From positions 62,001 to 126,000 of the forward strand of contig UCLR01000030.1 in the NCBI GenBank assembly GCA_900473415.1: a stretch of 64,000 nucleotides of DNA. The letters are read 5' to 3'. Positions 1 through 10,609 of the stretch are shown piece after piece. Origin of the DNA: Hyphomicrobiales bacterium (GTDB lineage Bacteria; Pseudomonadota; Alphaproteobacteria; Rhizobiales; Beijerinckiaceae). Both the position numbers and the translations under genes were made by a program. The first letter of the stretch is position 1; each line of letters begins with the position of its first letter. The notes beneath the pieces were generated by a model. It made no database searches and was not told the origin of the DNA. It worked only from the letters and a program-made list of their open reading frames with translations.

Positions 1-464
1 CGCTTCTTCTCACCGCCCGAGAAGCCGACATTGAGCGGCCGGCGCAGCATGTCCTTGGCGATGCCGAGCTTGTCGGCCGCAGCGTTGACCTGCTTGATGA
101 AGTCAGGGGTCAGCAGTTCAGCCTCGCCGCGCGCCTTGCGCTGCGCGTTCATCGCCGCCTTCAGGAAGGTCATGGTGGCGACGCCCGGGATCTCCAGCGG
201 GTATTGGAAAGCCAGGAAGATGCCGGCGGCGGCCCGCTGATCGGCCTCCATCTCCAGCACGTTCTCGCCGTTGAGCAGGATCTCGCCTTCGAGGACCTCA
301 TAGTCCTCCTTGCCAGCGATGACGTAGGAGAGCGTCGACTTGCCGGAGCCGTTCGGCCCCATGATGGCGGCGACCTCACCGTCGTTCACTGTGAGGTTGA
401 GGCCATTGAGGATCTGCTTGTCCTCATCGGCGATCTTGACGACCAGATTGCGGATTTCGAGCAT
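1..464 (-). CDS. sufC: SufC, Fe-S cluster assembly ATPase (5' part only; 3' end beyond window)
   Basis: This is the cytoplasmic ABC-type ATPase of the SUF iron-sulfur assembly machine; it partners with SufB and SufD. The minus-strand reading starts at the ATG at 464 (MLEIRNLVVKIADEDKQ). A Walker A loop GPNGSGKST lies near residues 36-44 and the Q-loop region AFQYPLEIPG follows. The window ends just after the signature motif GFSGGEKKR, so Walker B and the C-terminal ~95 residues are missing only because of the window edge. It follows sufB in the same direction, separated by a palindromic repeat. The identification is firm. Confidence 0.96.
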   Translation of the reverse strand, partial: MLEIRNLVVKIADEDKQILNGLNLTVNDGEVAAIMGPNGSGKSTLSYVIAGKEDYEVLEGEILLNGENVLEMEADQRAAAGIFLAFQYPLEIPGVATMTFLKAAMNAQRKARGEAELLTPDFIKQVNAAADKLGIAKDMLRRPLNVGFSGGEKK

Positions 465-490
465 GTTCGTGTCCAGTGTTCTGCCGCGTT

Positions 491-568
491 ATGCCCGGCC
501 TTGTGCCAAGCATCCACGACTTGAGCGTTCCAAAGAAAGACGTGAATGGCCGGGACAAACCCGACCAT
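491..568. repeat. Imperfect palindromic intergenic repeat between sufB and sufC
   Basis: The arms 491-522 and 537-568 are inverted copies that match at 22 of 32 positions by my hand alignment. Translated on the minus strand the element begins MVGFVPAIHVF, a phrase I associate with a dispersed palindromic repeat common in Hyphomicrobiales intergenic regions. It sits inside the suf operon, so the transcript should carry the hairpin. Family membership is from memory, not from a search. Confidence 0.6.
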
Positions 569-576
569 GGCGGGCT

Positions 577-2049
<1,473 letters not shown>

Positions 2050-2109
2050 GTCTACTCTCCAGTCGCGGGTTCAAGGCCCGCCGGTTCAGTCTTTGTGTTG
2101 CGGAAACGC

Positions 2110-3312
2110 TCAGGCGGCCGCCCGAGCGCTCCGATCGGCATTCGCGGCCACCAGCTTGGCGTAGGCCGCAAGGAAAAGATCGATATCTGCCCCGCAGGTG
2201 GTCCATCCGAGCGACGCCCGCAAGGCCCCTGCGCTCATGGCGGGGTCGATTTTCATCGCGTCGAGCACATGCGAGCGCTTGACCTTCCCCGAGGAGCAGG
2301 CCGAGCCGGAGGACAGCGCTGCCCCGGCGAGGTCGAGCTTGATCAGGGCGGTCTCGGCCTTGAGCCCAGGCGTCGCGAAGGCGGAGGTGTTGGGCAGGCG
2401 CGGAGCGCCGCGACCGAAGATCGCGGTCTCGGGCGAAAGCGCCGTCAGCCCGGCCTCCAGACGATCGCGCAACCCGGCGAGCCGCTCAAGCTCCGCGGCA
2501 AGGACGTTGCGCGCGATCTCGGCTGCCGCGCCGAAACCGATGATGCCCGGCAAGTTCTCGGTGCCGGCGCGCCAGCCGCGCTCCTGCCCGCCGCCGCGCA
2601 TCGGCTTGTCGGCGAGTTCCAGCGCGCCGGTGCGGAAGACGATGGCGCCGATCCCCTTCGGCCCGCCGATCTTGTGCGCCGACAGCGTCAGCACATCGGC
2701 GCCGAGCGCCTCGATATCCATGGCGATCTTGCCGGCGGCCTGCACCGCGTCGCTATGCAGCAGCCCACCATGGCGGCGAACGATCGCAGCCGCTTCGGCG
2801 ATTGGCTGGATGACGCCCGTCTCGTTATTGGCGAGATGGATCGAGACCAGCGCGCGCGCGCCGGGCTGCTCCGCAGCGAAGCGGGCAAGCCGACCCTCAA
2901 GCCAGCCGAGGTCGACGATGCCGTCGCCATCGACCGGAATTTCCTCGGCGCTGCTGGCCGGGAAACGGCGCCCCTCGCGCACACACGCGTGCTCGGTCGC
3001 GCTGTAGAGCAGGAGCGAAGCCGGTGTGCGCACGCAATCGCGGCCACCGTCGCAATCCATCAGGCCGGGTGACAGCACCGTGACGTTGGCCTCGGTCCCA
3101 CCGCTGGTGAAGACGACGTTCGACGCCTTCGCCCCAACAAGCGCGGCGACCTGCTCGCGCGCCTGCTCCATCGCGCCACGCGCGGCCCGGCCCTCGCCAT
3201 GGACGGAAGAGGGATTTCCGGGCAGCGACAACGCATGCGCGACTGCCTCCACGACCTCCGGTCTGATCGGCGCCGTGGCGTTATGGTCGAGATAGGCGCG
3301 TCCCGCCGTCAC
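2110..3312 (-). CDS. Cysteine desulfurase (IscS/NifS-type, group I), first gene of the suf operon
   Basis: This PLP-dependent enzyme takes sulfur from L-cysteine, giving alanine and an enzyme persulfide for Fe-S assembly. In the 400-residue protein the PLP lysine is K214 (SAHKIGGPKG) and the active-site cysteine is C339 within SSGSACSSGK, typical of group I (NifS/IscS-like) enzymes rather than of canonical SufS. The N-terminus YLDHNATAPIRPEV is also typical. Rhizobial suf operons often begin with such a gene (called sufS2 in Agrobacterium), with sufS later in the operon, probably beyond this window. An Irr-box-like palindrome lies 165 bp upstream. Confidence 0.93.
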   Translation of the reverse strand: MTAGRAYLDHNATAPIRPEVVEAVAHALSLPGNPSSVHGEGRAARGAMEQAREQVAALVGAKASNVVFTSGGTEANVTVLSPGLMDCDGGRDCVRTPASLLLYSATEHACVREGRRFPASSAEEIPVDGDGIVDLGWLEGRLARFAAEQPGARALVSIHLANNETGVIQPIAEAAAIVRRHGGLLHSDAVQAAGKIAMDIEALGADVLTLSAHKIGGPKGIGAIVFRTGALELADKPMRGGGQERGWRAGTENLPGIIGFGAAAEIARNVLAAELERLAGLRDRLEAGLTALSPETAIFGRGAPRLPNTSAFATPGLKAETALIKLDLAGAALSSGSACSSGKVKRSHVLDAMKIDPAMSAGALRASLGWTTCGADIDLFLAAYAKLVAANADRSARAAA

Positions 3313-3607
3313 GATCCTGTCTGCTCCAATTTCATCATTCCAAGGCCACAGGCACGAAATGCTTGAAATCGCACCTGTGCGCCGTGCTATAGCCGCCCAT
3401 CCGAACCGGCCGGAATGGGTCGAAACGTCGTCCGCTCATGCGATCCGCCGTTTTGTTCTCGACCTGTTCACGGCTGTTAGAATTATTCTAAGCGCTCTTC
3501 ATCTAGGGCGCACATGGTAGCTCCGTCAAGGGCGGCCGGGTTCCGGGCAGGCATGCGCCGCGCTCGGATCCGCCTTCGCCGGCGCTCCCACAAGAAGCGG
3601 TGAGACG
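3313..3607. other. Divergent intergenic region between the suf operon and the hydrolase gene
   Basis: This 295-bp stretch contains no gene. Its one clear signal is the 15-bp palindrome at 3477-3491. A loose promoter-like pair TTGAAA (3363) and TATAGC (3388) lies on the plus strand, but its 19-bp spacing is poor and I do not call it. Confidence 0.6.
3477..3491. promoter_or_regulatory. Irr-box (iron control element)-like palindrome
   Basis: TTAGAATTATTCTAA is a perfect 15-bp palindrome around a central T. It fits the published alphaproteobacterial Irr/ICE pattern of TTAGAA and TTCTAA half-sites separated by about three bases. It lies 165 bp upstream of the cysteine desulfurase start and 117 bp upstream of the hydrolase start. 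Iron control of suf by Irr and RirA is known in rhizobia. Binding here is inferred. Confidence 0.6.
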
Positions 3608-4279
3608 ATGCCAGAGGTTATTTTCAACGGGCCCGCAGGCCGGATCGAAGGCCGCTACCAGCCCGCCAAGAAGCGGGGGGCGCCGCTGGCGATCATCCTG
3701 CATCCGCACCCGCAGTTCGGCGGGACGATGAACAACCAGATCGTCTACAACCTGTTCTACACCTTCGTGAACCGCGGCTTCTCGGCGCTGCGTTTCAACT
3801 TCCGCGGCGTCGGCCGCAGCCAGGGCCATTTCGACCATGGCGCCGGCGAGCTTTCGGACGCTGCCGCCGCGCTCGACTGGATGCAGGCGCTCAACCCCGA
3901 GGCCAAGAGCTGCTGGATCGCCGGCGTCTCCTTCGGCGCCTGGATCGGCATGCAGCTCCTGATGCGCCGTCCGGAGATTGAGGGCTTCCTCTCCATCGCG
4001 GCGATGGCGAACCGCTACGACTTCTCCTTCCTGGCGCCCTGCCCCTCCTCCGGCCTGTTCGTGCATGGCTCGGAGGACCGCGTCGCCCCGGTCAAGGAGG
4101 TGATGGCGGTGATCGAGAAGGTGAAGACCCAGAAGGGCATCCAGATCGAGCACGCAGTGGTCGATGGCGCCAACCACTTCTTCGACGGCCGCGTCGAACA
4201 GTTGATGGAGCAGGTCAGCGTCTATCTCGACCGCAAGGTCGGTCCCGAGATCATCAAGAGCGAGCAGGAGCAGGTCTGA
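3608..4279 (+). CDS. Alpha/beta hydrolase (serine hydrolase family, YfhR/Abhydrolase-type)
   Basis: This 223-residue cytoplasmic protein has a single alpha/beta-hydrolase fold. Oxyanion motif HPHPQFGG is near residues 32-39 and the nucleophile elbow GVSFGA places Ser108. Likely triad partners are D157 (GSEDRVAP) and H190 (GANHFF). Related rhizobial proteins are annotated only as hydrolases, so the substrate is unknown. It is divergent from the suf operon and its 3' end converges on the LysR gene with only 8 bp between. It may be a single-gene unit or share the iron-linked intergenic region. Confidence 0.85.
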   Translation: MPEVIFNGPAGRIEGRYQPAKKRGAPLAIILHPHPQFGGTMNNQIVYNLFYTFVNRGFSALRFNFRGVGRSQGHFDHGAGELSDAAAALDWMQALNPEAKSCWIAGVSFGAWIGMQLLMRRPEIEGFLSIAAMANRYDFSFLAPCPSSGLFVHGSEDRVAPVKEVMAVIEKVKTQKGIQIEHAVVDGANHFFDGRVEQLMEQVSVYLDRKVGPEIIKSEQEQV

Positions 4280-4287
4280 TTGACGGA

Positions 4288-5241
4288 TCAGGGAGCCGGC
4301 ATGGTCACGCCCCGGCTCCCCTCCATCGTGGGTAGCTTCACGCAGGCTGCCTTGGCTTCCGCCAGTGCCCAGTCGCGAAACAGCCTTATCTTGCGTTCGC
4401 GCTGGCGCTCCTGCGGGTAGACGATCCAGTAGGCGCGCTCATCAGCGACCGCGTGCTCGACCGCAAAGACCAGACGCCCGGCAGCGATGTCGTAGGCAAA
4501 GAGTTCTGGCACGGCCATCGCGACGCCGTGTCCACGCATGGCCGCCTGGATGCTCATGGCCTGCATCTGCAACGCCATCGTCGCCCTGCCGCCCAGCCTC
4601 GGCGCCTCGATGCCGAAATCGGCGAACCAGATCTTCCAGAAGTCATCGCCTGGACTGAGCAGCGGCGCGCGGAGCAGGTCCTCGGGTCTGTTCAACTGCA
4701 GCCGCTCGCGCAATTCCGGCGAGCACAACGGCGCCAGATGGCAAGAGAACAGCTTCTCCGCGGCCAGACCGGGCCAGTTGCCCAGCCCGTAGCGTAGAGC
4801 CAGATCGACCGACTCCGTCGCGAAATCGACCAGATGTTCGGAGGTTCCGACCCGCACTTCGAATTGCGGGTTCTCGATCTGAAACTGCGCCAGTCGCGGC
4901 GACAGCCAGTTGATCGCCATCGTCTGCAGCGCAGAAATCGTCAGAACGGTTTGGCTTTCCTCACAGAGGTCTCGAAACACCGTCCCGATATCAGCGAGAG
5001 CCTTGCTGACCGGCCCGGCCAGCCGCTGGCCGATTGCGGTCAGCACAACGTGCCGCGGCTGGCGCACGAACAGCGCCGCACCGAGGCGGTCCTCCAGCAG
5101 GCGGATCTGGTAGCTCACAGCGGCCTGCGTCATGCCGAGTTCCTCGGCGGCCCGCGTGAAGTTCTGATGGCGCGCTGCAGCTTCGAAAACGCGAACCGCA
5201 GCAAGGGGCGGAAGCTTCGGCGGAGCAGCAGGTGCGGGCAT
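4288..5241 (-). CDS. LysR-family transcriptional regulator, GcvA-like subgroup
   Basis: The 317-residue protein starts with a winged helix-turn-helix (about residues 12-70, with AAEELGMTQAAVSYQIRLLE as recognition region), followed by a LysR substrate-binding domain to about residue 300. The opening LPPLAAVRVFEAAARHQNFTRAA is typical of the GcvA/AmpR-like subgroup. LysR genes often control a divergent neighbour, which here would be the small DUF1127 gene 120 bp away. The target and effector are unknown. Its 3' end abuts the convergent hydrolase gene. Confidence 0.9.
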   Translation of the reverse strand: MPAPAAPPKLPPLAAVRVFEAAARHQNFTRAAEELGMTQAAVSYQIRLLEDRLGAALFVRQPRHVVLTAIGQRLAGPVSKALADIGTVFRDLCEESQTVLTISALQTMAINWLSPRLAQFQIENPQFEVRVGTSEHLVDFATESVDLALRYGLGNWPGLAAEKLFSCHLAPLCSPELRERLQLNRPEDLLRAPLLSPGDDFWKIWFADFGIEAPRLGGRATMALQMQAMSIQAAMRGHGVAMAVPELFAYDIAAGRLVFAVEHAVADERAYWIVYPQERQRERKIRLFRDWALAEAKAACVKLPTMEGSRGVTMPAP

Positions 5242-5361
5242 ACCGAAGCATAAGCTGTCTTTATGACAGGTGACAATCTTCCGCTTTGTCGTGACGCTCC
5301 GCTTCGCCCAGATTCGACCTTCTCAGCCGGCGGGATCGCCCGCTCCTCGAAGGATCGGACC

Positions 5362-5589
5362 ATGACTTGCCTGTCTCAAATGGCGCCACCCGCTTCGGCG
5401 AGCTGGGCGTCCCGCTTGCCCGACTGGCGTGCATCATGGCGGCGCCATCTCACGGCCTCTCGGGCTCGCCGCAACTTGGCCAGGCTGGACGATCGCGCGC
5501 TTCGCGACCTCGGGTTGTCGCGCGACTTCGTCGATCCTCCGCGGCCCCACGATCCTGCCGGACTCTGGCTCAACCGCATCGCGGGCTGA
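5362..5589 (+). CDS. DUF1127 small protein
   Basis: This is a 75-residue arginine-rich protein whose C-terminal half contains NLARLDDRALRDLGLSR, the hallmark of DUF1127. I chose the ATG at 5362 because a GAAGGA ribosome-binding site precedes it; the reading frame is open further upstream. Small DUF1127 proteins in alphaproteobacteria have been linked to RNA and phosphate or amine metabolism, but no function can be assigned here. It is divergent from the LysR regulator. Confidence 0.8.
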   Translation: MTCLSQMAPPASASWASRLPDWRASWRRHLTASRARRNLARLDDRALRDLGLSRDFVDPPRPHDPAGLWLNRIAG

Positions 5590-5606
5590 GCGCGACGGCG
5601 CTTTGG

Positions 5607-5633
5607 CCGCAAAAGCGGTTTCCACTTTGGCGG
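5607..5633. repeat. Short palindromic repeat upstream of tyrS
   Basis: Arms 5607-5618 and 5622-5633 match at 10 of 12 positions around a TTT loop, and the element is followed by AACATGCTCTAG. I recall this combination from many rhizobial intergenic regions. It lies 50 bp upstream of tyrS and could terminate or stabilise the DUF1127 transcript. Confidence 0.5.
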
Positions 5634-5682
5634 AACATGCTCTAGACGACGGCAGACCGACAAACGCCAGATCGCATCCGCC

Positions 5683-6927
5683 ATGACGAGTTTCAAATCA
5701 GACCTGCTGCGCACGCTTTCGGAGCGCGGCTACGTCCACCAGATCTCCGATCCGGAGGGGCTGGATGCGGCCGCCGTGAAGGGGCCGATTAGTGCCTATA
5801 TCGGCTTCGACGCGACGGCGAGCTCGCTGCATGCCGGCTCGCTCATCCAGATCATGATGCTGCACTGGATGCAGGCGACCGGCCACAAGCCGATCGCGCT
5901 GATGGGCGGGGGCACCTCCATGGTCGGCGACCCCTCCTTCAAGGACGAGGCGCGCAAGCTCCTGACAGCCGAGGACATCGAGCGCAACCTTGAGGGCATC
6001 AAGCGCGTCTTCGCGCGCTACCTCGATTTCTCCGGTCCGGCAACGATGATGAACAATGCCGACTGGCTGCTGGGCCTGAACTACCTTGAATTCCTGCGCG
6101 ATGTCGGCCGCCATTTCTCGGTCAACCGCATGCTGTCCTTCGACAGCGTGAAGATGCGGCTCGACCGCGAGCAGTCGCTATCGTTCCTCGAATTCAACTA
6201 CATGATTCTGCAGGCCTACGACTTCGTCGAGCTCAACAAGCGCACTGGCTGCATCCTGCAGATGGGCGGCTCCGACCAGTGGGGCAACATCGTCAACGGC
6301 ATCGACCTCGGCCACCGCATGTCGGACGTCCAGCTCTACGCGCTGACCTCGCCGCTCCTGACGACGGCCTCGGGCGGCAAGATGGGCAAGACGGCGTCCG
6401 GTGCCGTCTGGCTCAACGACGACCTGATGAGCCCCTACGAGTTCTGGCAGTACTGGCGCAACACCGAGGACGCCGATGTCGAGCGCTTCCTGAAGCTCTA
6501 CACCACCTTGCCGCTCTCCGAGGTCGCGCGGTTAGCAGCCCTCGGCGGCGCCGAGATCAACGATGCCAAGAAGGTGCTCGCCACCGAGGTCACAGCCATG
6601 CTGCACGGCCGCGACGCGGCGGAGGCCGCTGCCGAGACGGCGCGCAAGACCTTCGAGGAAGGGGCGCTCGCCACCGATCTGCCGAGCGTCGCCATCGAGC
6701 GCGGCGAGGTCGAGCCCGGTCTCGGCGTACTGACGGCCTTCGTCAAGGCGGGGCTGGTGCCTTCGACCGGCGAGGCCCGCCGTCAGGTCAAGGCCGGAGG
6801 ACTGCGCGTCAACGACACGGTCGTGACCGACGAGCGCGGCACGCTCGGCCTCGCCGATCTCACCTCCGACGGCGTGATCAAGCTCTCCTTCGGCAAGAAG
6901 AAGCACGTGCTGCTGCGGCCGCAATAG
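5683..6927 (+). CDS. tyrS: Tyrosyl-tRNA synthetase
   Basis: This enzyme charges tRNA-Tyr with tyrosine. The 414-residue protein is a class I synthetase of TyrRS type. The HIGH-equivalent is LHAGS near residue 50, tyrosine-binding [10 protein letters not shown] starts at 193, and the KMSKS-equivalent is KMGKT at 233-237. A C-terminal S4 RNA-binding domain follows ([16 protein letters not shown]). Length and motifs are normal for bacterial TyrRS. No clear Shine-Dalgarno sequence precedes the ATG. Confidence 0.97.
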   Translation: MTSFKSDLLRTLSERGYVHQISDPEGLDAAAVKGPISAYIGFDATASSLHAGSLIQIMMLHWMQATGHKPIALMGGGTSMVGDPSFKDEARKLLTAEDIERNLEGIKRVFARYLDFSGPATMMNNADWLLGLNYLEFLRDVGRHFSVNRMLSFDSVKMRLDREQSLSFLEFNYMILQAYDFVELNKRTGCILQMGGSDQWGNIVNGIDLGHRMSDVQLYALTSPLLTTASGGKMGKTASGAVWLNDDLMSPYEFWQYWRNTEDADVERFLKLYTTLPLSEVARLAALGGAEINDAKKVLATEVTAMLHGRDAAEAAAETARKTFEEGALATDLPSVAIERGEVEPGLGVLTAFVKAGLVPSTGEARRQVKAGGLRVNDTVVTDERGTLGLADLTSDGVIKLSFGKKKHVLLRPQ

Positions 6928-6939
6928 GCCGCGCGCCCC

Positions 6940-9900
6940 TCAGCGCCGGACAGCCTGACCGGGCTGGACCGGCCGCTGCGCCGGCGCTCCGCCGAGCGGA
7001 TCGACAAAGCGCCGCAGGATACCGGGCGCGATCGCCGAGAGCGGGTTGATCGTCATGGTCGGCGCGCTCGCCGGGCCGGAGACGCGGAAGTTCACCGCGA
7101 AGAGCCCGCCATACTGGCTGCCCCCGCCAAGCAGCGTCCCCACCACCGGCACCTGCGCGAAGGCGTTGTTGAAAGCGTAGCCCGGCACGAAAGTACCGCC
7201 GATATCGACCCGGTCGCGGCCGTAATCGACATGACCCTGCAGGGTGAAACCTACCTGCTCGCCCCAGATCACCATGTCGGAAACGTCGAGCCGGCTCGCA
7301 GAGCGGGTGAATTCAGCCCGAAGCTTGGTGAAGGCGACCTCACTCACATCGATGCGCGGCAGTTCGGACACGCCGTCGCCGGAGCGTCCGCCTGTCTGCG
7401 CCCCGACGACGCGGCGCAGCGCCGGCTCGTCACGGACGACGAAGTTCCGGAAAAGGAGATCGCCGGCCTGGCTCTCACCCGGCCACATGCTCAGGATGAG
7501 ATCGCCGCCATAGGCCTTGCCGTAGAGATCGAGGAAGCGCAGCAGCGCGCCGCCGTTCTCGGACTGAACCATGAGCTGCTGGGTCGGCCCGCCCTGGTTC
7601 GCCGCGACGTCGGCCTTGCCGATCCGCCCCTTGAAGCTGATCGAACGGGTTTCCCCGCCGCGCCGAGAGAGCTTGAGCGTGCCGTTGGTAATCGCCTCGT
7701 TGTTGAATCCGGTCAGGATCGGCACATCGACATCGAAGTCGCAATCGCCGCCCTTGGCGGTGTTCTTGTCCTTCTCGGACTTCGCCCCGGACGCCGGACT
7801 CTGCAGGTCCTTGATGAAGGGCCGCAGATCCATCACGGCGCCCCGCACCGAGAGCTTCGTCAGATTGCCGTCCCGCTTGATCTCGACCTTGGCGTTGTCG
7901 CCGGGTGAGAGGCGGAACTGCTGGAAGCTCGCCGACTCCAGCGCGTTCTGCCGGCTGAGCTCGACCCGCCCCTTGATCAGAGCGGGCGCGGCATCGAGTG
8001 TGAAATCCTCGAAATCCGGACCGTCAGGGCTCGCGACGTAGGAGAAGCTGATCTTGCCGGCTTTGCCCGTGGGCTTGCTGAGCCCCGGCATGACGCCCTC
8101 GAGCGCGACCTTGGTCAGGTCGATCTCGACACGCGGCGGCGCATCCGTGCCCTTGGCCAGGTTTTTCGTGACCTTGACTGGAACCGTACCGGCGATTCCC
8201 GACTCCACTCCGAAGCCGCGTCGCTGCCGGGCCGCGGCGTCGAGATTGAGCTGCAGGCTCGCCTCGCCCTGCCCTTTGCCGTTCTGCTTGAGCTCGATTG
8301 TGCTCTTGTCACCGCCGACGCGCGCCTCACCCTTAAGCGAGAGGCCGTTGCGATCGACAGTGACGGCGAAATTCCCGCCTTCCAGCTTCTCGGTTCCGAG
8401 CAGCGTGTCGGAGCTGACATTGGACAATGTGCCGGTGGCGGTGACGCTGACCTCCTCCGGCCGCAGGTCATGTGCGAGCGGCAGATTAAGCGCGACCTTG
8501 AGATCGGTCGCGCCCTTGATGGCAGCCGGGTCGATCTGGCCGACGTTGAAGTCCTTCAGCGCAGGAAAGGCAAAAAGCGCCGCGAGCGCATCCATCGAAC
8601 CCTGTTGGCGGAATCCGATACGTGCCGGCGCCCGATGCATCCAGAATTCGGGCAGGACGAAGCTGCCCTCGCTGAGTTGAAGCTGGCGACCATTGCCCAG
8701 ATCGGCCGTAGCCTGCGCGATCGCGAGCTGAACGCTCCGGCCGCCGACCTTCCCGGTCACGACCGCGTCGTTCAGGGGCGGCAGGCCGGGATCAGGCAGA
8801 TAGCGGACCTGATCGGCATCGATCACGACCGAGAGCGCGCCCTCGGGCATGCCCATATGCTTGACAAGCCGGGCATGATCCTCCGCCGGCAGGTCGAGAT
8901 CGACCGTCAGCGATTTCATCCGGCCAGCAACCAGCTGGCGCCGCAGATTGTCGTGGACTTCGGGCGAGGTGAAGCGCGGCCAGAGCGCCAGAAGCGCCCG
9001 GACATCCGAATTCGCCGCCTTGATCGCGAAACGCTGCAGCGGCGAACTGCCGACCTGCTGGATGAAGGCCGACATGTCTACGTTCGCCGCCGGCCCGCGT
9101 ACGGTCGCCGAATCCACGGTGACGGCTGCGTTGGCGGGGTCGATCTTCAGCGCCGCTTGCAGCGCCTCGATCTTGACCGGCGGATCGGCATCGACCCCAG
9201 CAAGCTGGCCGCCGCCTTCGAGAGCGAGCCGCCAGGCGCCGTTCTCCTCCCGGAGCACGCCCTTCGCGGCCAATTGCGTCGCTCCGGCCCGGATCTCGGC
9301 CCGCTGGATATGGAGTTCGGTCAGATCGGTGCCGCTCGCCAGTTCGAGATGCGCTGCATCCACCGCCAATGGCTGCATCGGGCTCTCAGGGAACCGCACG
9401 GTTCCAGCACGCACTTCGAGCGCAGCCGTGATCGATTTGGTGCCGTCCGACGCCTGCCGCAGCGTCGCCTTGCCCTGCAAGGGCATGCCTTCGACGATGA
9501 CGCCGCCCGTGCCGAAGGCGAGTGCGACGACCTCCGCCGGTTCGAAGCGCACGATATCGATGTCCGCGCGCTGCGTGCCGTCGGCCTCCGTCGACAGATC
9601 GACCGCCAGTTCCTTCCAGCGCTGGCCGGTGCGGCCCTTCATCGTCAGCCGCGTACCGCGCTCACCAGCGCGCGAAAGTCGGATCTCGACATCCTCCAGC
9701 CCCGCCTTCAGGCGGCCCTCGGGATCGACCAGCGACAGCCGCGCGCCGTTCATGCCCGCCGTCTCCAGCGCGCCGAGTAGCCCGTCACCCCGCGCCAGTG
9801 TCGAGACCGCTCCCATGATGCCGGTGAATGCATTCCACTGCGCTGCATCGGGCAGCGTCGGCTGGGGCGATGCCTCGGCCGGCGCAGAGTCAGCGTTGAC

Positions 9901-10473
9901 GACGAGTGCGCCGTCCTTGTTGACGCCAAGCCGGACATTGACACCGCGCAGGTCAACAGAGACGAGCCGGATGTCGCCCCGGAGCAAGGCCATCGGCTCG
10001 TAGCCGAGCACGGCCTCGGGCGCGCGGATCACAGCGCCGCTCGAATGGTGGAAGGAAACCTGGCGGACGCGAAGCTGGGAATGGCCGTCAATGCGGCCGA
10101 GTTCCGCGGCGGCGGCCTCCACCTTCCAGCCCGGGCCGAGGCGTTCCTCGATTGCAGCGGATATGCGCCCTTCCAGGCCTGAGAGCGGGATGATCCCGGT
10201 CACCAGGAGCGTCACCGCCGCGCCCGCCAGCACCATCACCGCCACGGTGATCGCGACGCAGATCGTTGCCAGGCCCGCCTTGGCGCGCTGCTTCACGACT
10301 TCGATGTCGATCTCGCAGGCTTCCTCAGCGGGCTGGGATTGTCCCTGCCCGGCAGCGGCGGCCTTTGCGTCCTGATCCAACAAAATGCGCGTGGTCCTTT
10401 TCGGCGCCTCGACGACCGAGCCCTCGGCAGGGTGCGTCCGATCGCCCCTTGCCGCAATCCCGGAAGACGGCAT
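6940..10473 (-). CDS. Large AsmA-like protein (YhdP-type, DUF3971 plus AsmA_2 C-terminal domain)
   Basis: The 1177-residue envelope protein has a charged cytoplasmic N-terminus of about 70 residues and one transmembrane helix near residues 75-100 (ICVAITVAVMVLAGAAVTLL). A very long periplasmic beta-rich region follows, ending in an AsmA-like domain (GYAFNNAFAQVPVVGTLLGG). The architecture matches E. coli YhdP and its relatives, which bridge the inner and outer membranes and help move phospholipids outward. Its role here is inferred from the family. It converges on tyrS with 13 bp between. The exact start is uncertain because no good ribosome-binding site precedes the ATG at 10473. Confidence 0.85.
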   Translation of the reverse strand: MPSSGIAARGDRTHPAEGSVVEAPKRTTRILLDQDAKAAAAGQGQSQPAEEACEIDIEVVKQRAKAGLATICVAITVAVMVLAGAAVTLLVTGIIPLSGLEGRISAAIEERLGPGWKVEAAAAELGRIDGHSQLRVRQVSFHHSSGAVIRAPEAVLGYEPMALLRGDIRLVSVDLRGVNVRLGVNKDGALVVNADSAPAEASPQPTLPDAAQWNAFTGIMGAVSTLARGDGLLGALETAGMNGARLSLVDPEGRLKAGLEDVEIRLSRAGERGTRLTMKGRTGQRWKELAVDLSTEADGTQRADIDIVRFEPAEVVALAFGTGGVIVEGMPLQGKATLRQASDGTKSITAALEVRAGTVRFPESPMQPLAVDAAHLELASGTDLTELHIQRAEIRAGATQLAAKGVLREENGAWRLALEGGGQLAGVDADPPVKIEALQAALKIDPANAAVTVDSATVRGPAANVDMSAFIQQVGSSPLQRFAIKAANSDVRALLALWPRFTSPEVHDNLRRQLVAGRMKSLTVDLDLPAEDHARLVKHMGMPEGALSVVIDADQVRYLPDPGLPPLNDAVVTGKVGGRSVQLAIAQATADLGNGRQLQLSEGSFVLPEFWMHRAPARIGFRQQGSMDALAALFAFPALKDFNVGQIDPAAIKGATDLKVALNLPLAHDLRPEEVSVTATGTLSNVSSDTLLGTEKLEGGNFAVTVDRNGLSLKGEARVGGDKSTIELKQNGKGQGEASLQLNLDAAARQRRGFGVESGIAGTVPVKVTKNLAKGTDAPPRVEIDLTKVALEGVMPGLSKPTGKAGKISFSYVASPDGPDFEDFTLDAAPALIKGRVELSRQNALESASFQQFRLSPGDNAKVEIKRDGNLTKLSVRGAVMDLRPFIKDLQSPASGAKSEKDKNTAKGGDCDFDVDVPILTGFNNEAITNGTLKLSRRGGETRSISFKGRIGKADVAANQGGPTQQLMVQSENGGALLRFLDLYGKAYGGDLILSMWPGESQAGDLLFRNFVVRDEPALRRVVGAQTGGRSGDGVSELPRIDVSEVAFTKLRAEFTRSASRLDVSDMVIWGEQVGFTLQGHVDYGRDRVDIGGTFVPGYAFNNAFAQVPVVGTLLGGGSQYGGLFAVNFRVSGPASAPTMTINPLSAIAPGILRRFVDPLGGAPAQRPVQPGQAVRR

Positions 10474-10609
10474 GCATGTCGATGCGGTCTGGAGAAGCGA
10501 TTCGGCAATCCGAAAAGGGACTTGCCCCCGCCTTGCCGGCCCTTAGCCCCGGCCGCGGGCCGTCTGCGCGGTCCATGACGTGAGAAGTCGACGAAAGGAA
10601 GGCAGAGCG

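Noticed and set aside
386..568. A 60-codon minus-strand frame starting MVGFVPAIHVF
   Set aside because: The translation is that of a palindromic intergenic repeat, annotated as such, not a gene.
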